Shown: positions 9,101 through 16,329 of the stretch, one piece after another
Layout: each line of letters begins with the position of its first letter
How positions within the stretch are numbered: the first letter of the stretch is position 1
Assembly (NCBI GenBank): GCA_020636675.1
Contig: JACJXK010000002.1
Location: forward strand, 1-64,000
From: Prevotellaceae bacterium
Lineage (GTDB): Bacteria > Bacteroidota > Bacteroidia > Bacteroidales > Paludibacteraceae
Direction: 5' to 3'
DNA: 64,000 nt
The notes under the pieces: model-generated
The model's input: the letters and a program-made list of their open reading frames with translations, nothing else
The model's database searches: none
What the model was told of the DNA's origin: nothing
Translations under genes and position numbers: made by a program

Positions 9101-12015
9101 TCACTTCCGCAAACGGTTGCGACAGCATCGTAACGCTCCACTTGACAATCAACGAAACGTTGAAGAACGAGTTCAGCCAAGTTGCTTGCGACAGCTACAC
9201 ATGGAACGAGCAAACGTATACCACAAGCGGCGACTACGAACAGACGTTCACTTCCGCAAACGGTTGCGACAGCATCGTAACGCTCCACTTGACAATCAAC
9301 GAAACGTTGAAGAACGAGTTCAGCCAAGTTGCTTGCGACAGCTACACATGGAACGAACAAACGTACACCACAAGCGGCGACTACGAACAGACGTTCACTT
9401 CCGCAAACGGCTGCGACAGCATCGTAACGCTCCACTTGACAATCAACGAAACGTTGAGAGAAGAGATTAGCGAAAAATCTTGCGACAGCTACACATGGAA
9501 CGAGCAAACGTATACCGCGAGCGGCGACTACGAACAGACGTTCACTTCCGCAAACGGCTGCGACAGCATCGTAACGCTCCACTTGACAATCAACGAAACG
9601 TTGAGAGAAGAGATTAGCGAAAAATCTTGCGACAGCTACACATGGAACGAGCAAACGTATACCGCGAGCGGCGACTACGAACAGACGTTCACTTCCGCAA
9701 ACGGCTGCGACAGCATCGTGACGCTCCACTTGACAATCAACGAAACGTTGAAGAACGAGTTCAGCCAAGTTGCTTGCGACAGCTACACATGGAACGAGCA
9801 AACGTATACCGCGAGCGGCGACTACGAACAGACGTTCACTTCCGCAAACGGCTGCGACAGCATCGTGACGCTCCACTTGACAATCAACGAAACGTTGAGA
9901 GAAGAGATTAGCGAGAAATCTTGCGACAGCTACACATGGAACGAACAAACGTATACCACAAGCGGCGACTACGAACAGACATTCACTTCCGCAAACGGCT
10001 GCGACAGCATCGTGACGCTCCACTTGACAATCAACGAAACGTTGAGAGAAGAGATTAGCGAGAAATCTTGCGACAGCTACACATGGAACGAACAAACGTA
10101 TACCACAAGCGGCGACTACGAACAGACATTCACTTCCGCAAACGGCTGCGACAGCATCGTGACGCTCCACTTGACAATCAACGAAACGTTGAAGAACGAG
10201 TTCAGCCAAGTTGCTTGCGACAGCTACACATGGAACGAACAAACGTACACCACAAGCGGCGACTACGAACAGACGTTCACTTCCGCAAACGGCTGCGACA
10301 GCATCGTAACGCTCCACTTGACAATCAACGAAACGTTGAGAGAAGAGATTAGCGAAAAATCTTGCGACAGCTACACATGGAACGAGCAAACGTATACCGC
10401 GAGCGGCGACTACGAACAGACGTTCACTTCCGCAAACGGCTGCGACAGCATCGTGACGCTCCACTTGACAATCAACGAAACGTTGAAGAACGAGTTCAGC
10501 CAAGTTGCTTGCGACAGCTACACATGGAACGAGCAAACGTATACCGCGAGCGGCGACTACGAACAGACGTTCACTTCCGCAAACGGCTGCGACAGCATCG
10601 TGACGCTCCACTTGACAATCAACGAAACGTTGAAGAACGAGTTCAGCCAAGTTGCTTGCGACAGCTACACATGGAACGAACAAACGTACACCACAAGCGG
10701 CGACTACGAACAGACGTTCACTTCCGCAAACGGCTGCGACAGCATCGTGACGCTCCACTTGACAATCAACGAAACGTTGAAGAACGAGTTCAGCCAAGTT
10801 GCTTGCGACAGCTACACATGGAACGAACAAACGTATACCACAAGCGGCGACTACGAACAGACGTTCACTTCCGCAAACGGCTGCGACAGCATCGTAACGC
10901 TCCACTTGACAATCAACGAAACGTTGAAGAACGAGTTCAGCCAAGTTGCTTGCGACAGCTACACATGGAACGAACAAACGTATACCACAAGCGGCGACTA
11001 CGAACAGACGTTCACTTCCGCAAACGGCTGCGACAGCATCGTAACGCTCCACTTGACAATTGGGCATCCTGTGTTATTCGATAAAGAGGATATGGTTTAT
11101 CTGGGTGCGGGTTATAATAAAGATGGATTTGATATCCCTGCCTCTGCTATAGCGACGGAGGGTGTCTATTCCTTCGAACAGCATCTTCTTTCTCAATATG
11201 GATGTGATAGTGTAGTTGTCCTATCTTTGATAGTGAAGAAAGAGGAGCAGGAAATTGTTCTGCTCCAAATAAACACAAGCAAGGATCATTATTGTGAGGG
11301 AGATGAAGCCTTCCTTTCATATCAAATAGCTTCGGGCTCACCGTTGACGTATGAACTTGATTTCGATGATCAATCCAAAGCAGAAGGATTCCGGTCTGTA
11401 TCCGGTCAAATAGAAGATGTCCTTACCTTCTCAATTCCGGAAGGAGCCTCGGCAGGAAAACACACCGTTACGTTACAACTGTTCGGTGAGATGAAATCCA
11501 GCCAGAAATTAAGTGTCACGTTCTCCGTCGGCTTGAATTCGGATAGGATAGAGAAGCTGTGGAACGACGTTGTGGTGTGCAAGAATACGGACAATAAGAT
11601 TGCATCTTACCAATGGTACCATGAAGACGAACTGATAGAAGGCGCAACCAACCAATTTTACTGTGACATGAATGGTTTGGAAGGAAACTATTCCGTAAAG
11701 GTGGTGACGGTTAATGGCGATTCGTTGTGGGTATGTGAGAAGTATTTCGAGAGAGAACTTCCTCCGTTCACTATTATCTCTTATCCAAATCCGGCAAAAC
11801 CGATGACTAACTTTACCGTGGAAGTTTCAGGATTGGACGATTCGCAGATGGAGAAGGCAAGCCTGTTCGTTTATACAGCTGCCGGCGTCATGGCTTATAC
11901 CTCCAATCAGGTACAGAAACAGAACATCTTGGCATTGCCTACGGGTGAATATGTGGCAGTCGTCACTGTCGATGGCGGAAAGAGTGTGAGTTGCAAGGTT
12001 ACTGTACTTCCTTAA
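3127..12015 (+). CDS. Giant secreted repeat protein (2,962 residues), adhesin-like
   Basis: Predicted exported surface protein. In order: a signal peptide (residues 1-22, ending LQAQ); a BspA-like leucine-rich region with FxxCxxLxxVxLP-type units (about 95-215); Ig/PKD-like domains (about 230-500); a divergent single copy of the main repeat (about 505-552, containing LPYTWNGVVF and NGCDSTVTMTLT); a GLUG-type region rich in GGI motifs (about 560-960); a bacterial Ig-like domain around 1030-1075; another divergent copy (about 1078-1125); 31 uniform 49-residue repeats (1127-2645); one degraded copy; and a C-terminal domain starting ISYPNPAKP, which looks like a type IX secretion sorting tail. 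Each repeat has two conserved Cys (CDSYTW and NGCDSIV), which could form a disulfide. Adhesion is an inference from architecture. The OmpA-like gene directly downstream is probably co-transcribed. Confidence 0.8.
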   Translation: MKKSVLTFLIFLVCTLLFSLQAQNITAYVSGTATTYAIANLTEATANTAGNLANADSIVVSNTWTAANLLTLQKAMKATWSSTNSTTNSTLQKVDMRAVTLSGTGFTSFIGPAGFGYLFSSCTALTSVILPNTTTSTDVSFRSAFNGCTKLQKVENLDKFTKITDLEAAFQNCEALDSVRLGTNPNSLGSGYLGYTFTNTKVACLKYLPAGVNTIPQTWVSAGYKNFVLPITVGEVTVETYTAGSAMSLAVPELTYAYCASTDTTWQLSADNTFATIASEWNVTAQHTAQASEDGYYLRCAITAPHRSGSGDTVYYAAPQQITVAAIPSVANLTTPAAICSGEALALTTPTVTDNNSAVTGQGWQISGDNFTTVSTYTAGQVLDDTYNNWNLRYYATNTCGTGYSDTVMITVNPQPTVSLSATETAICPGSSTTLTASATDYTTLKWYADGVELTDSINETSITVSPTSTTTYKAVAVNEQTVGSETITCEAEAEQEVVVNKTYNITESKTVCTEALPYTWNGVVFTEAGTKVAALQTKNGCDSTVTMTLTAIKLTIDSEEDLVDFRDAINDGTDAKQYKGVTLANGGAGMYFTLTADLDLSGICYRVDGTTTNDKSWRRIGSAVQPASPFQGSFDGGGHTIDNLYINAIYFNHGLFGKIENATVKNLSLTNAYIEGYGYLGGITGEMSHSEISYCHVSGIIKMEENQYRDYFAGICGTASDSSAINYCTVSGSVSGTQRVGGICGYISGEGSLINGCTNLADVTASVQYVGGIVSYVNGQAKITNCVNAGSVHNLQTNYTGGIAGDLFSFSNVSPKTRIENCLNVGNVTHDGPYGQGVVYGSVYGGISSSEVINCYYDKQMSTESQFGYNSSVEVESNHEGSLTSALVGEGLKGIFPDSVWVFTDNMYPRIKQTANTDVSVVAAAPVFLFADDDSYQRIDTVYTDFKVGKEDDVLLSSHEGFLTILDNSVSIACEYGVTDTLTMERNTARRNVPMAIYKQQPDIDTIDFSMCENKADVVLDLVAPIAGTWVSSDESVAEITASGEIVPQKAGTVLFSYIATQGGCKDSVRVNVLPVYQHQEQVVICDNNLPYTWRGTEYSIAGVYYDSLQTLAGCDSVYQLKLTVNETLKNEFSQVACDSYTWNEQTYTTSGDYEQTFTSANGCDSIVTLHLTINETLKNEFSQVACDSYTWNEQTYTTSGDYEQTFTSANGCDSIVTLHLTINETLKNEFSQVACDSYTWNEQTYTTSGDYEQTFTSANGCDSIVTLHLTINETLREEISEKSCDSYTWNEQTYTTSGDYEQTFTSANGCDSIVTLHLTINETLKNEFSQVACDSYTWNEQTYTASGDYEQTFTSANGCDSIVTLHLTINETLKNEFSQVACDSYTWNEQTYTTSGDYEQTFTSANGCDSIVTLHLTINETLKNEFSQVACDSYTWNEQTYTASGDYEQTFTSANGCDSIVTLHLTINETLKNEFSQVACDSYTWNEQTYTTSGDYEQTFTSANGCDSIVTLHLTINETLKNEFSQVACDSYTWNEQTYTTSGDYEQTFTSANGCDSIVTLHLTINETLKNEFSQVACDSYTWNEQTYTTSGDYEQTFTSANGCDSIVTLHLTINETLREEISEKSCDSYTWNEQTYTASGDYEQTFTSANGCDSIVTLHLTINETLREEISEKSCDSYTWNEQTYTASGDYEQTFTSANGCDSIVTLHLTINETLKNEFSQVACDSYTWNEQTYTTSGDYEQTFTSANGCDSIVTLHLTINETLKNEFSQVACDSYTWNEQTYTTSGDYEQTFTSANGCDSIVTLHLTINETLKNEFSQVACDSYTWNEQTYTTSGDYEQTFTSANGCDSIVTLHLTINETLREEISEKSCDSYTWNEQTYTTSGDYEQTFTSANGCDSIVTLHLTINETLKNEFSQVACDSYTWNEQTYTTSGDYEQTFTSANGCDSIVTLHLTINETLKNEFSQVACDSYTWNEQTYTTSGDYEQTFTSANGCDSIVTLHLTINETLKNEFSQVACDSYTWNEQTYTTSGDYEQTFTSANGCDSIVTLHLTINETLKNEFSQVACDSYTWNEQTYTTSGDYEQTFTSANGCDSIVTLHLTINETLREEISEKSCDSYTWNEQTYTASGDYEQTFTSANGCDSIVTLHLTINETLREEISEKSCDSYTWNEQTYTASGDYEQTFTSANGCDSIVTLHLTINETLKNEFSQVACDSYTWNEQTYTASGDYEQTFTSANGCDSIVTLHLTINETLREEISEKSCDSYTWNEQTYTTSGDYEQTFTSANGCDSIVTLHLTINETLREEISEKSCDSYTWNEQTYTTSGDYEQTFTSANGCDSIVTLHLTINETLKNEFSQVACDSYTWNEQTYTTSGDYEQTFTSANGCDSIVTLHLTINETLREEISEKSCDSYTWNEQTYTASGDYEQTFTSANGCDSIVTLHLTINETLKNEFSQVACDSYTWNEQTYTASGDYEQTFTSANGCDSIVTLHLTINETLKNEFSQVACDSYTWNEQTYTTSGDYEQTFTSANGCDSIVTLHLTINETLKNEFSQVACDSYTWNEQTYTTSGDYEQTFTSANGCDSIVTLHLTINETLKNEFSQVACDSYTWNEQTYTTSGDYEQTFTSANGCDSIVTLHLTIGHPVLFDKEDMVYLGAGYNKDGFDIPASAIATEGVYSFEQHLLSQYGCDSVVVLSLIVKKEEQEIVLLQINTSKDHYCEGDEAFLSYQIASGSPLTYELDFDDQSKAEGFRSVSGQIEDVLTFSIPEGASAGKHTVTLQLFGEMKSSQKLSVTFSVGLNSDRIEKLWNDVVVCKNTDNKIASYQWYHEDELIEGATNQFYCDMNGLEGNYSVKVVTVNGDSLWVCEKYFERELPPFTIISYPNPAKPMTNFTVEVSGLDDSQMEKASLFVYTAAGVMAYTSNQVQKQNILALPTGEYVAVVTVDGGKSVSCKVTVLP
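6505..11061 (+). repeat. 31 tandem 147-bp coding repeats
   Basis: The 4,557-bp block is exactly 31 x 147 bp with no indels. Each unit begins with codons for NETL and ends with LHLTI. Two main unit types differ near the start: KNEFSQVA (22 units) and REEISEKS (9 units: numbers 4, 11, 12, 16, 21, 22, 24, 25, 27). A second variable site is YTTSG versus YTASG. Other differences are mostly silent (for example GAGCAAACGTAT versus GAACAAACGTAC). Such near identity points to recent expansion or ongoing gene conversion. Assemblies of such arrays often have the wrong copy number. Confidence 0.97.
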
Positions 12016-12066
12016 TGGAGGTGCAGACCCTTTGGAAAAATGATTTTTTTGAAAAATACGTGTAGA

Positions 12067-13578
12067 ATGAAAATGATAAAGACAAATAGAAACAGAATTC
12101 TGGCGGTTCTTGTGGCGGTACTCTTCCTGTCTTCAACGAACGGACAGAACCAATATCTGAATATGAGCGTAGGCGGAGGTCTCCATACGCTGCAACATGA
12201 TCCTTCCTTAGGAAGTCATACGCCCGGAATCGGAGGAACCTTTAATGTGAGCTATGTCTACTTCTTCTCTTCCCACTGGGGTTTAGAAAGTGGACTGGGA
12301 ATCTCGTATTATCAGTCTAAGTCAAAGATAGACGGATTGGACGAGAGCCGCGAGACGGACGCTGTTAATGGCGGACAGGCCTACTATCTCCGCAGCATCT
12401 ATTCCGGATGGGAGGAGAAACAGAGGATGATTACGGCGGAGCTTCCTGTCGGAATCTATTATCGCACCGATTTGAGCACAAAAACATCATTGTTGCTCGG
12501 CTTTGGAGGAAAGTTGACGCTGCCTTTCTGGAACGAATATAAGGTGACGGACGGCAGCTTCGAGACCAAAGGCTACTATCCTTTCATGAATGTGGAGATA
12601 TTTGATTTGCCCCACCATAAGTTCGGCAGGGATGAAACCCGTTACAGCGACGAGATGGACACCCGCTTAGGAGCAGCCCTCTATCTGGATCTGGGATTGA
12701 ACCATTGGCTAAAAAACGGCATGGGTATCTATTGGGGCGTTTATTGCAACTACGGGCTGACGGATGTGATGGACAACCATGACAACAAACTCAGAGCCTC
12801 TGACGGTTCCTATAATGGAGTGCTTGCCTCCGATATGGTGGACAAGACCAATCTTCTGGCTGCTGGCGTGAAGCTGGGCGTTACACTCCCTTTCGGAAAG
12901 AAGGAGGTGCAGCCACAAGAGACGATGGAGCAGGAGACACCTCTTGTTCTGCCCGATACACAGAATGTCGTTCCGGCAGTGACATCTGATTCGTTGCCAA
13001 AAGTAAATGATGCTTCTAATCCGAATGATTGGAGGTCTGTTGCGTCGCTGATTAAAAATCTGCCGGAATGGGAGAATTTTAAATATGTCAATAAAGCAGA
13101 TCTGAAGCAAGTTGATGAGGCCTATGCCGCTCTTTCCGATTCGGAAAGAGATTCTCTGCCGATGGCATTGGTTTATAAAAAGGAAAAATTAGACAAACAA
13201 GTGGCCAATACGACAAAAGAGAAGATGAAAGAGGCATTGTCTAAGAAAGATAAATACTCCTTTTACCTTGACTTGGCATTCCGGGATTTCTCGGGAGAAG
13301 AGCGAGCTTATATGAAGTACATCGCAGACTGTTTGAAGATGAACCCGGATGTGAAGATCAAGATCACCGGACATACCTGCAACATAGGTACTGCCGAACG
13401 CAATGAGATGCTCGGATACGAACGTGCCTTGTTTGTCCGTGATGTCATGATGGAGATGGGTGCCGATTCGGAACAAATCGAAGTCGAGACGAAGGGTCAA
13501 AGAGAACCCGTTGAGCCTAATACTACCGAAGAAAACAAGTCGAAGAACCGACGGGCGGTCCTGAAACTGATAGAATAA
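12067..13578 (+). CDS. Outer-membrane beta-barrel protein with C-terminal OmpA domain
   Basis: About 503 residues if translation begins at MKMIKTNRNR (12067); the frame is open to 12040. A signal peptide ends near STNGQ. The N-terminal half is rich in alternating aromatic/glycine strands (GGGLHTLQHD, WGLESGLGISYY, YWGVYCNYGL), as in OmpA/PorF-type barrels. A proline/acid-rich linker (about residues 280-330) leads to a C-terminal OmpA domain with the peptidoglycan-binding signature ITGHTCNIGTAERNEMLGYERA, in which the canonical Asp is replaced by His-Thr-Cys but the later NR..RA-type residues are kept. It starts about 50 bases after the giant protein and probably shares its transcript. This suggests it anchors or helps display the repeat protein at the outer membrane. 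A strong terminator follows. Confidence 0.8.
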   Translation: MKMIKTNRNRILAVLVAVLFLSSTNGQNQYLNMSVGGGLHTLQHDPSLGSHTPGIGGTFNVSYVYFFSSHWGLESGLGISYYQSKSKIDGLDESRETDAVNGGQAYYLRSIYSGWEEKQRMITAELPVGIYYRTDLSTKTSLLLGFGGKLTLPFWNEYKVTDGSFETKGYYPFMNVEIFDLPHHKFGRDETRYSDEMDTRLGAALYLDLGLNHWLKNGMGIYWGVYCNYGLTDVMDNHDNKLRASDGSYNGVLASDMVDKTNLLAAGVKLGVTLPFGKKEVQPQETMEQETPLVLPDTQNVVPAVTSDSLPKVNDASNPNDWRSVASLIKNLPEWENFKYVNKADLKQVDEAYAALSDSERDSLPMALVYKKEKLDKQVANTTKEKMKEALSKKDKYSFYLDLAFRDFSGEERAYMKYIADCLKMNPDVKIKITGHTCNIGTAERNEMLGYERALFVRDVMMEMGADSEQIEVETKGQREPVEPNTTEENKSKNRRAVLKLIE

Positions 13579-13598
13579 TCCAATTCGGATAAGAATGA

Positions 13599-13640
13599 AA
13601 GTGCGGAGCAATTCTGAAAAAATAGCTCCGCACTTTTTTT
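13599..13640 (+). terminator. Rho-independent terminator after the OmpA-like gene
   Basis: Perfect 11-bp stem AAGTGCGGAGC / GCTCCGCACTT with a 15-base loop, followed by a T run. It starts 20 bases past the stop codon and separates the surface-protein pair from the biosynthetic cluster. Confidence 0.85.
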
Positions 13641-13816
13641 ATGGGAGAAATCCGGCAGTGGTCCTGTTTCCCAAACGTACATTTTTCTGCCGAAATCGAC
13701 ACCTACTCCATTCAGCACAGACCTTGGATAATCCACTATCCCTTCATTTATTCATACACTCGCTATCTGCATCATTCTGCCTAATGTAATGATAGTCGAA
13801 AATCACGTTTTTTTAT

Positions 13817-13824
13817 TATATTTG
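13817..13824 (+). promoter_or_regulatory. -7 promoter element (TATATTTG) of the resorcinol cluster
   Basis: Exact TAnnTTTG match, 27 bases before the first ATG of the cluster, in a T-rich context. No good TTG box at 17-23 bases upstream. Since most cluster genes are closely packed, this may drive much of the operon. Confidence 0.45.
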
Positions 13825-13851
13825 CAGTCCTTTTAATCTGTTATACGGAAC

Positions 13852-14301
13852 ATGAATAGAGGAAGAAAAATGACGGGAACTGCGGCGTTGGTCGACAGAA
13901 CAACAATTCAAGTTAGATTCAGTGAGGTTGATTCCATGCGTATCGTATGGCATGGAGAGTATATCCGTTATTTTGAGGACGGGAGGGAATCGTTTGGTAA
14001 TCGTTACGGTTTGTCATATATGATGCTCTATGATGCCGGATTTATGGTCCCTATGGTGGAGCTTCATTGCGAATACAAAGCACCATTGAAGGTCGATGAC
14101 CGTGCCGTGGTGGAGACTCGTTTTATAAATACAGGTTCTGCTAAGATAGTTTTCGAATATTCTATTTATCGGGAATCTGACAATGTTCTAGTTGCAACGG
14201 GTAGGAGCGTACAGGTTTTCCTGGATGGGAATAATGAACTTGTACTGTCTTGCCCGGATATATTTTTGGAATGGAAAAAAAGATGGAAAATAACAGAGTA
14301 G
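13852..14301 (+). CDS. Hotdog-fold acyl-thioesterase (4-hydroxybenzoyl-CoA thioesterase-like)
   Basis: 149 residues, normal for the family. The N-terminal motif RFSEVDSMRIVWHGEYIRYFEDGRE matches the YbgC/4HBT signature in which an Asp and the following MxxVxHxxY element form the active site. The rest matches the single hotdog fold (hydrophobic helix YMMLYDAGF, then strands VELHCEYKAPLKVDD). It probably releases or edits acyl chains from the ACP or CoA carriers of this cluster. First gene behind the cluster promoter; its end overlaps the start of the following ketosynthase gene. An alternative ATG at 13870 is possible. Confidence 0.85.
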   Translation: MNRGRKMTGTAALVDRTTIQVRFSEVDSMRIVWHGEYIRYFEDGRESFGNRYGLSYMMLYDAGFMVPMVELHCEYKAPLKVDDRAVVETRFINTGSAKIVFEYSIYRESDNVLVATGRSVQVFLDGNNELVLSCPDIFLEWKKRWKITE

Positions 14302-16028
14302 TATATGCTGTCGGTGATAATATTATCACCTCTTTGGGTGTTACTACCTGTGAGAATGTGGACAACATACAGTCTGAAAAGACTGGAATAAAAGGCTGTG
14401 TGGATGAGTCTCTCTATCCGGAGCCTTTTGTCGCCTCTCTTATTGACGACTCCCGCATGGCGGATTCTCCGCTATGGAAGAGTCTCTCCTCTTTCCATCG
14501 GTTGGAACGGTTGATGATTTTCTCTGCCTCTGATGCCTTGGCAAAAAGTGGTGTCGATGCTTCTTCCTCACGTACTGCTTTCATCTTTTCCACTACGAAA
14601 GGAAATGTTGATTTGTTGGTCAAACCAGATGGTTTGGATCGGGATGCCGAATTAAGCGAGATGGCGCATCGTGTTGCCGGATTCTTCCGGTCGGTCAATA
14701 AACCTTATGTTATCTCGAACGCCTGCATCTCCGGAGTGTTGGCTGTCATGCTTGGACAACGTCTGCTCAAATCAGGGGAGTACGACCATGCGGTTCTCAT
14801 TGGTGGCGATTTGGCCTCGGAGTTTGTTATCTCCGGCTTCATGTCGTTCAAGTCGGTCAGTCCGTCTCCGTGCAAACCTTATGATAAGAGTCGGGACGGG
14901 TTGTCGATGGGCGAAGGTGTGGCCACCTTGGTTTTGTCTATAGACCGGACGTTGGTTGGTGATGCGCAGCCTATCATGGTGGCTGGTGGTTCGAGCAGCA
15001 ATGATGCAAACCATATATCCGGGCCGTCGCGCACCGGTTATGAATTAAGTATGGCTATAAGGCAAGCGATGGAGGAGTCTGGACTTGCGGCTGCCGATGT
15101 CGATCTGGTGGATATGCACGGGACGGCCACTGTCTATAATGACGAGATGGAGTCGAAGGCGTTGGGCCTTTCCGGATTGACGGAGTCTCCTTTGCTTAGT
15201 CTGAAGGGCTACATAGGGCATACGTTGGGAGCTTCCGGACTGATAGAGTCTGTCGTTTGTCTGGAGTCCATCCGCAGGCAGATGCTGTTCCGCACCTTGG
15301 GATTCTCCGAGGTGGGTGTCCCTGTCGCAGTTAATGTGACGACGGCCACCTCTAATGCTAAGATTAAGAATGTACTTAAAACGGCCTCCGGTTTTGGCGG
15401 TTGTAATGCGGCGGTGGTCTTCTCTACGGAGAAGGGCGGCAATGTTGTGCCGGACGACGATTGTGTGGAAGTGCTTAAGGAGTGCGTCATCAAGGATAAA
15501 ATGGTGATGGTTGACGGAACGGTTGCCTTTGACGGAACGGATACGGAAAACTTCGCGTCGTTCATCCGTGCGGCTTTCAAGTCGATTTCGGAGCCGTATA
15601 TGAAGTTCGCAAAAATGGATGATTTGTGTAAGTTGGGAGTGACGGCGGTAGATTTTCTGCTGCAAAACGAGCATTTGCATGAAAAGTACGGGGAGACGGA
15701 AATCTCCATGTTGTTGGCCAATAGATATTCGTCATTGGATACGGATCTGGTGCATCAGCGCATCATTGATGATAGGTCGACCTATCAGTTGAGTCCTGCC
15801 GTCTTTGTCTATACGTTGGCCAATATAGTGATGGGGGAGGTTTGTATTAGAAATAAGTTCAAAGGTGAAAACCTTTTTCTGATAGATAAGGAGTGCGACA
15901 GAAAACGGATGGAGCAGATCGCTTCCTTGTCGCTTTCTCATGGTAATTCAAAGATTGCCATCGTTGGTTGGGTGGATTTCCTACAGGAAGATTATTCTGC
16001 CCATCTGCTTTTGGTGAAGAAGAGATAA
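14271..16028 (+). CDS. Beta-ketoacyl synthase fused to a second, partial ketosynthase-like domain
   Basis: About 585 residues, far longer than a normal FabF (about 410). Numbered from MEKK, residues 10-395 are a FabF-type condensing enzyme with nucleophile Cys152 in SNACISG and the two His in DMHGTATVYND and GYIGHTLGASG, so catalysis looks intact. Residues about 400-585 are extra. They contain ISMLLANRYSSLDTD and SPAVFVYTLANIVMGEVCIRNKF, which resemble the N-terminal part of the ketosynthase-like proteins (Ketoacyl-synt_2 type) of aryl polyene clusters, but stop before any nucleophile motif. The C-terminal part may be a built-in chain-length or docking partner. The frame is open to 14250 and another ATG lies at 14283; the start overlaps the thioesterase gene either way. 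Confidence 0.8.
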   Translation: MEKKMENNRVVYAVGDNIITSLGVTTCENVDNIQSEKTGIKGCVDESLYPEPFVASLIDDSRMADSPLWKSLSSFHRLERLMIFSASDALAKSGVDASSSRTAFIFSTTKGNVDLLVKPDGLDRDAELSEMAHRVAGFFRSVNKPYVISNACISGVLAVMLGQRLLKSGEYDHAVLIGGDLASEFVISGFMSFKSVSPSPCKPYDKSRDGLSMGEGVATLVLSIDRTLVGDAQPIMVAGGSSSNDANHISGPSRTGYELSMAIRQAMEESGLAAADVDLVDMHGTATVYNDEMESKALGLSGLTESPLLSLKGYIGHTLGASGLIESVVCLESIRRQMLFRTLGFSEVGVPVAVNVTTATSNAKIKNVLKTASGFGGCNAAVVFSTEKGGNVVPDDDCVEVLKECVIKDKMVMVDGTVAFDGTDTENFASFIRAAFKSISEPYMKFAKMDDLCKLGVTAVDFLLQNEHLHEKYGETEISMLLANRYSSLDTDLVHQRIIDDRSTYQLSPAVFVYTLANIVMGEVCIRNKFKGENLFLIDKECDRKRMEQIASLSLSHGNSKIAIVGWVDFLQEDYSAHLLLVKKR

Positions 16029-16063
16029 TAGATGTGTTTGTTAAAATTGTAATATATATTTGA

Positions 16064-16321
16064 ATGGAAGATTTGATAAAAAACTTGAAGGTGCAATTGG
16101 TTGAAGAGTTGAATCTGGAGGAGATTAATCCGGAAGACATTGATACGGATGCTCCTTTGTTTGGGGAGGAAGGTCTTAAGTTGGATTCGATAGATGCCTT
16201 GGAAATCATTCTTCTTCTTGAAAAACATTATGGTCTGCGCATTGGTGACCCTAAGGAGGGAAAGAGTATATTCTATTCTGTCAAGACCTTGGCGGATTAT
16301 ATCACGGCAAATAAAAAATAA
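16064..16321 (+). CDS. Acyl carrier protein (first copy)
   Basis: 85 residues, acidic. The phosphopantetheine attachment motif is LKLDSIDALEI, with Ser42 as the attachment site. It carries the growing acyl chain for the condensing enzymes next to it and is the first member of the ACP-KS-KS-like triplet at 16.1-18.6 kb. It follows the fused ketosynthase by 35 bases and precedes the next ketosynthase by 8. Its closest match in the window is the ACP at 26286; both have DxDAPLF before the helix with the modified Ser. Confidence 0.93.
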   Translation: MEDLIKNLKVQLVEELNLEEINPEDIDTDAPLFGEEGLKLDSIDALEIILLLEKHYGLRIGDPKEGKSIFYSVKTLADYITANKK

Positions 16322-16329
16322 GGGAACGG

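Noticed and set aside
6463..11067. 1,534-codon open frame on the - strand
   Set aside because: It mirrors the 31 sense repeats exactly, has no start context or family features, and exists because the repeat length is a multiple of three.
6408..11084. Arg-rich open frames in a second + frame across the repeats
   Set aside because: Same cause; they break wherever the REEISEKS unit type introduces a stop.
15045..15680. 211-codon - strand open frame inside the fused ketosynthase gene
   Set aside because: The sense strand carries intact catalytic motifs there.
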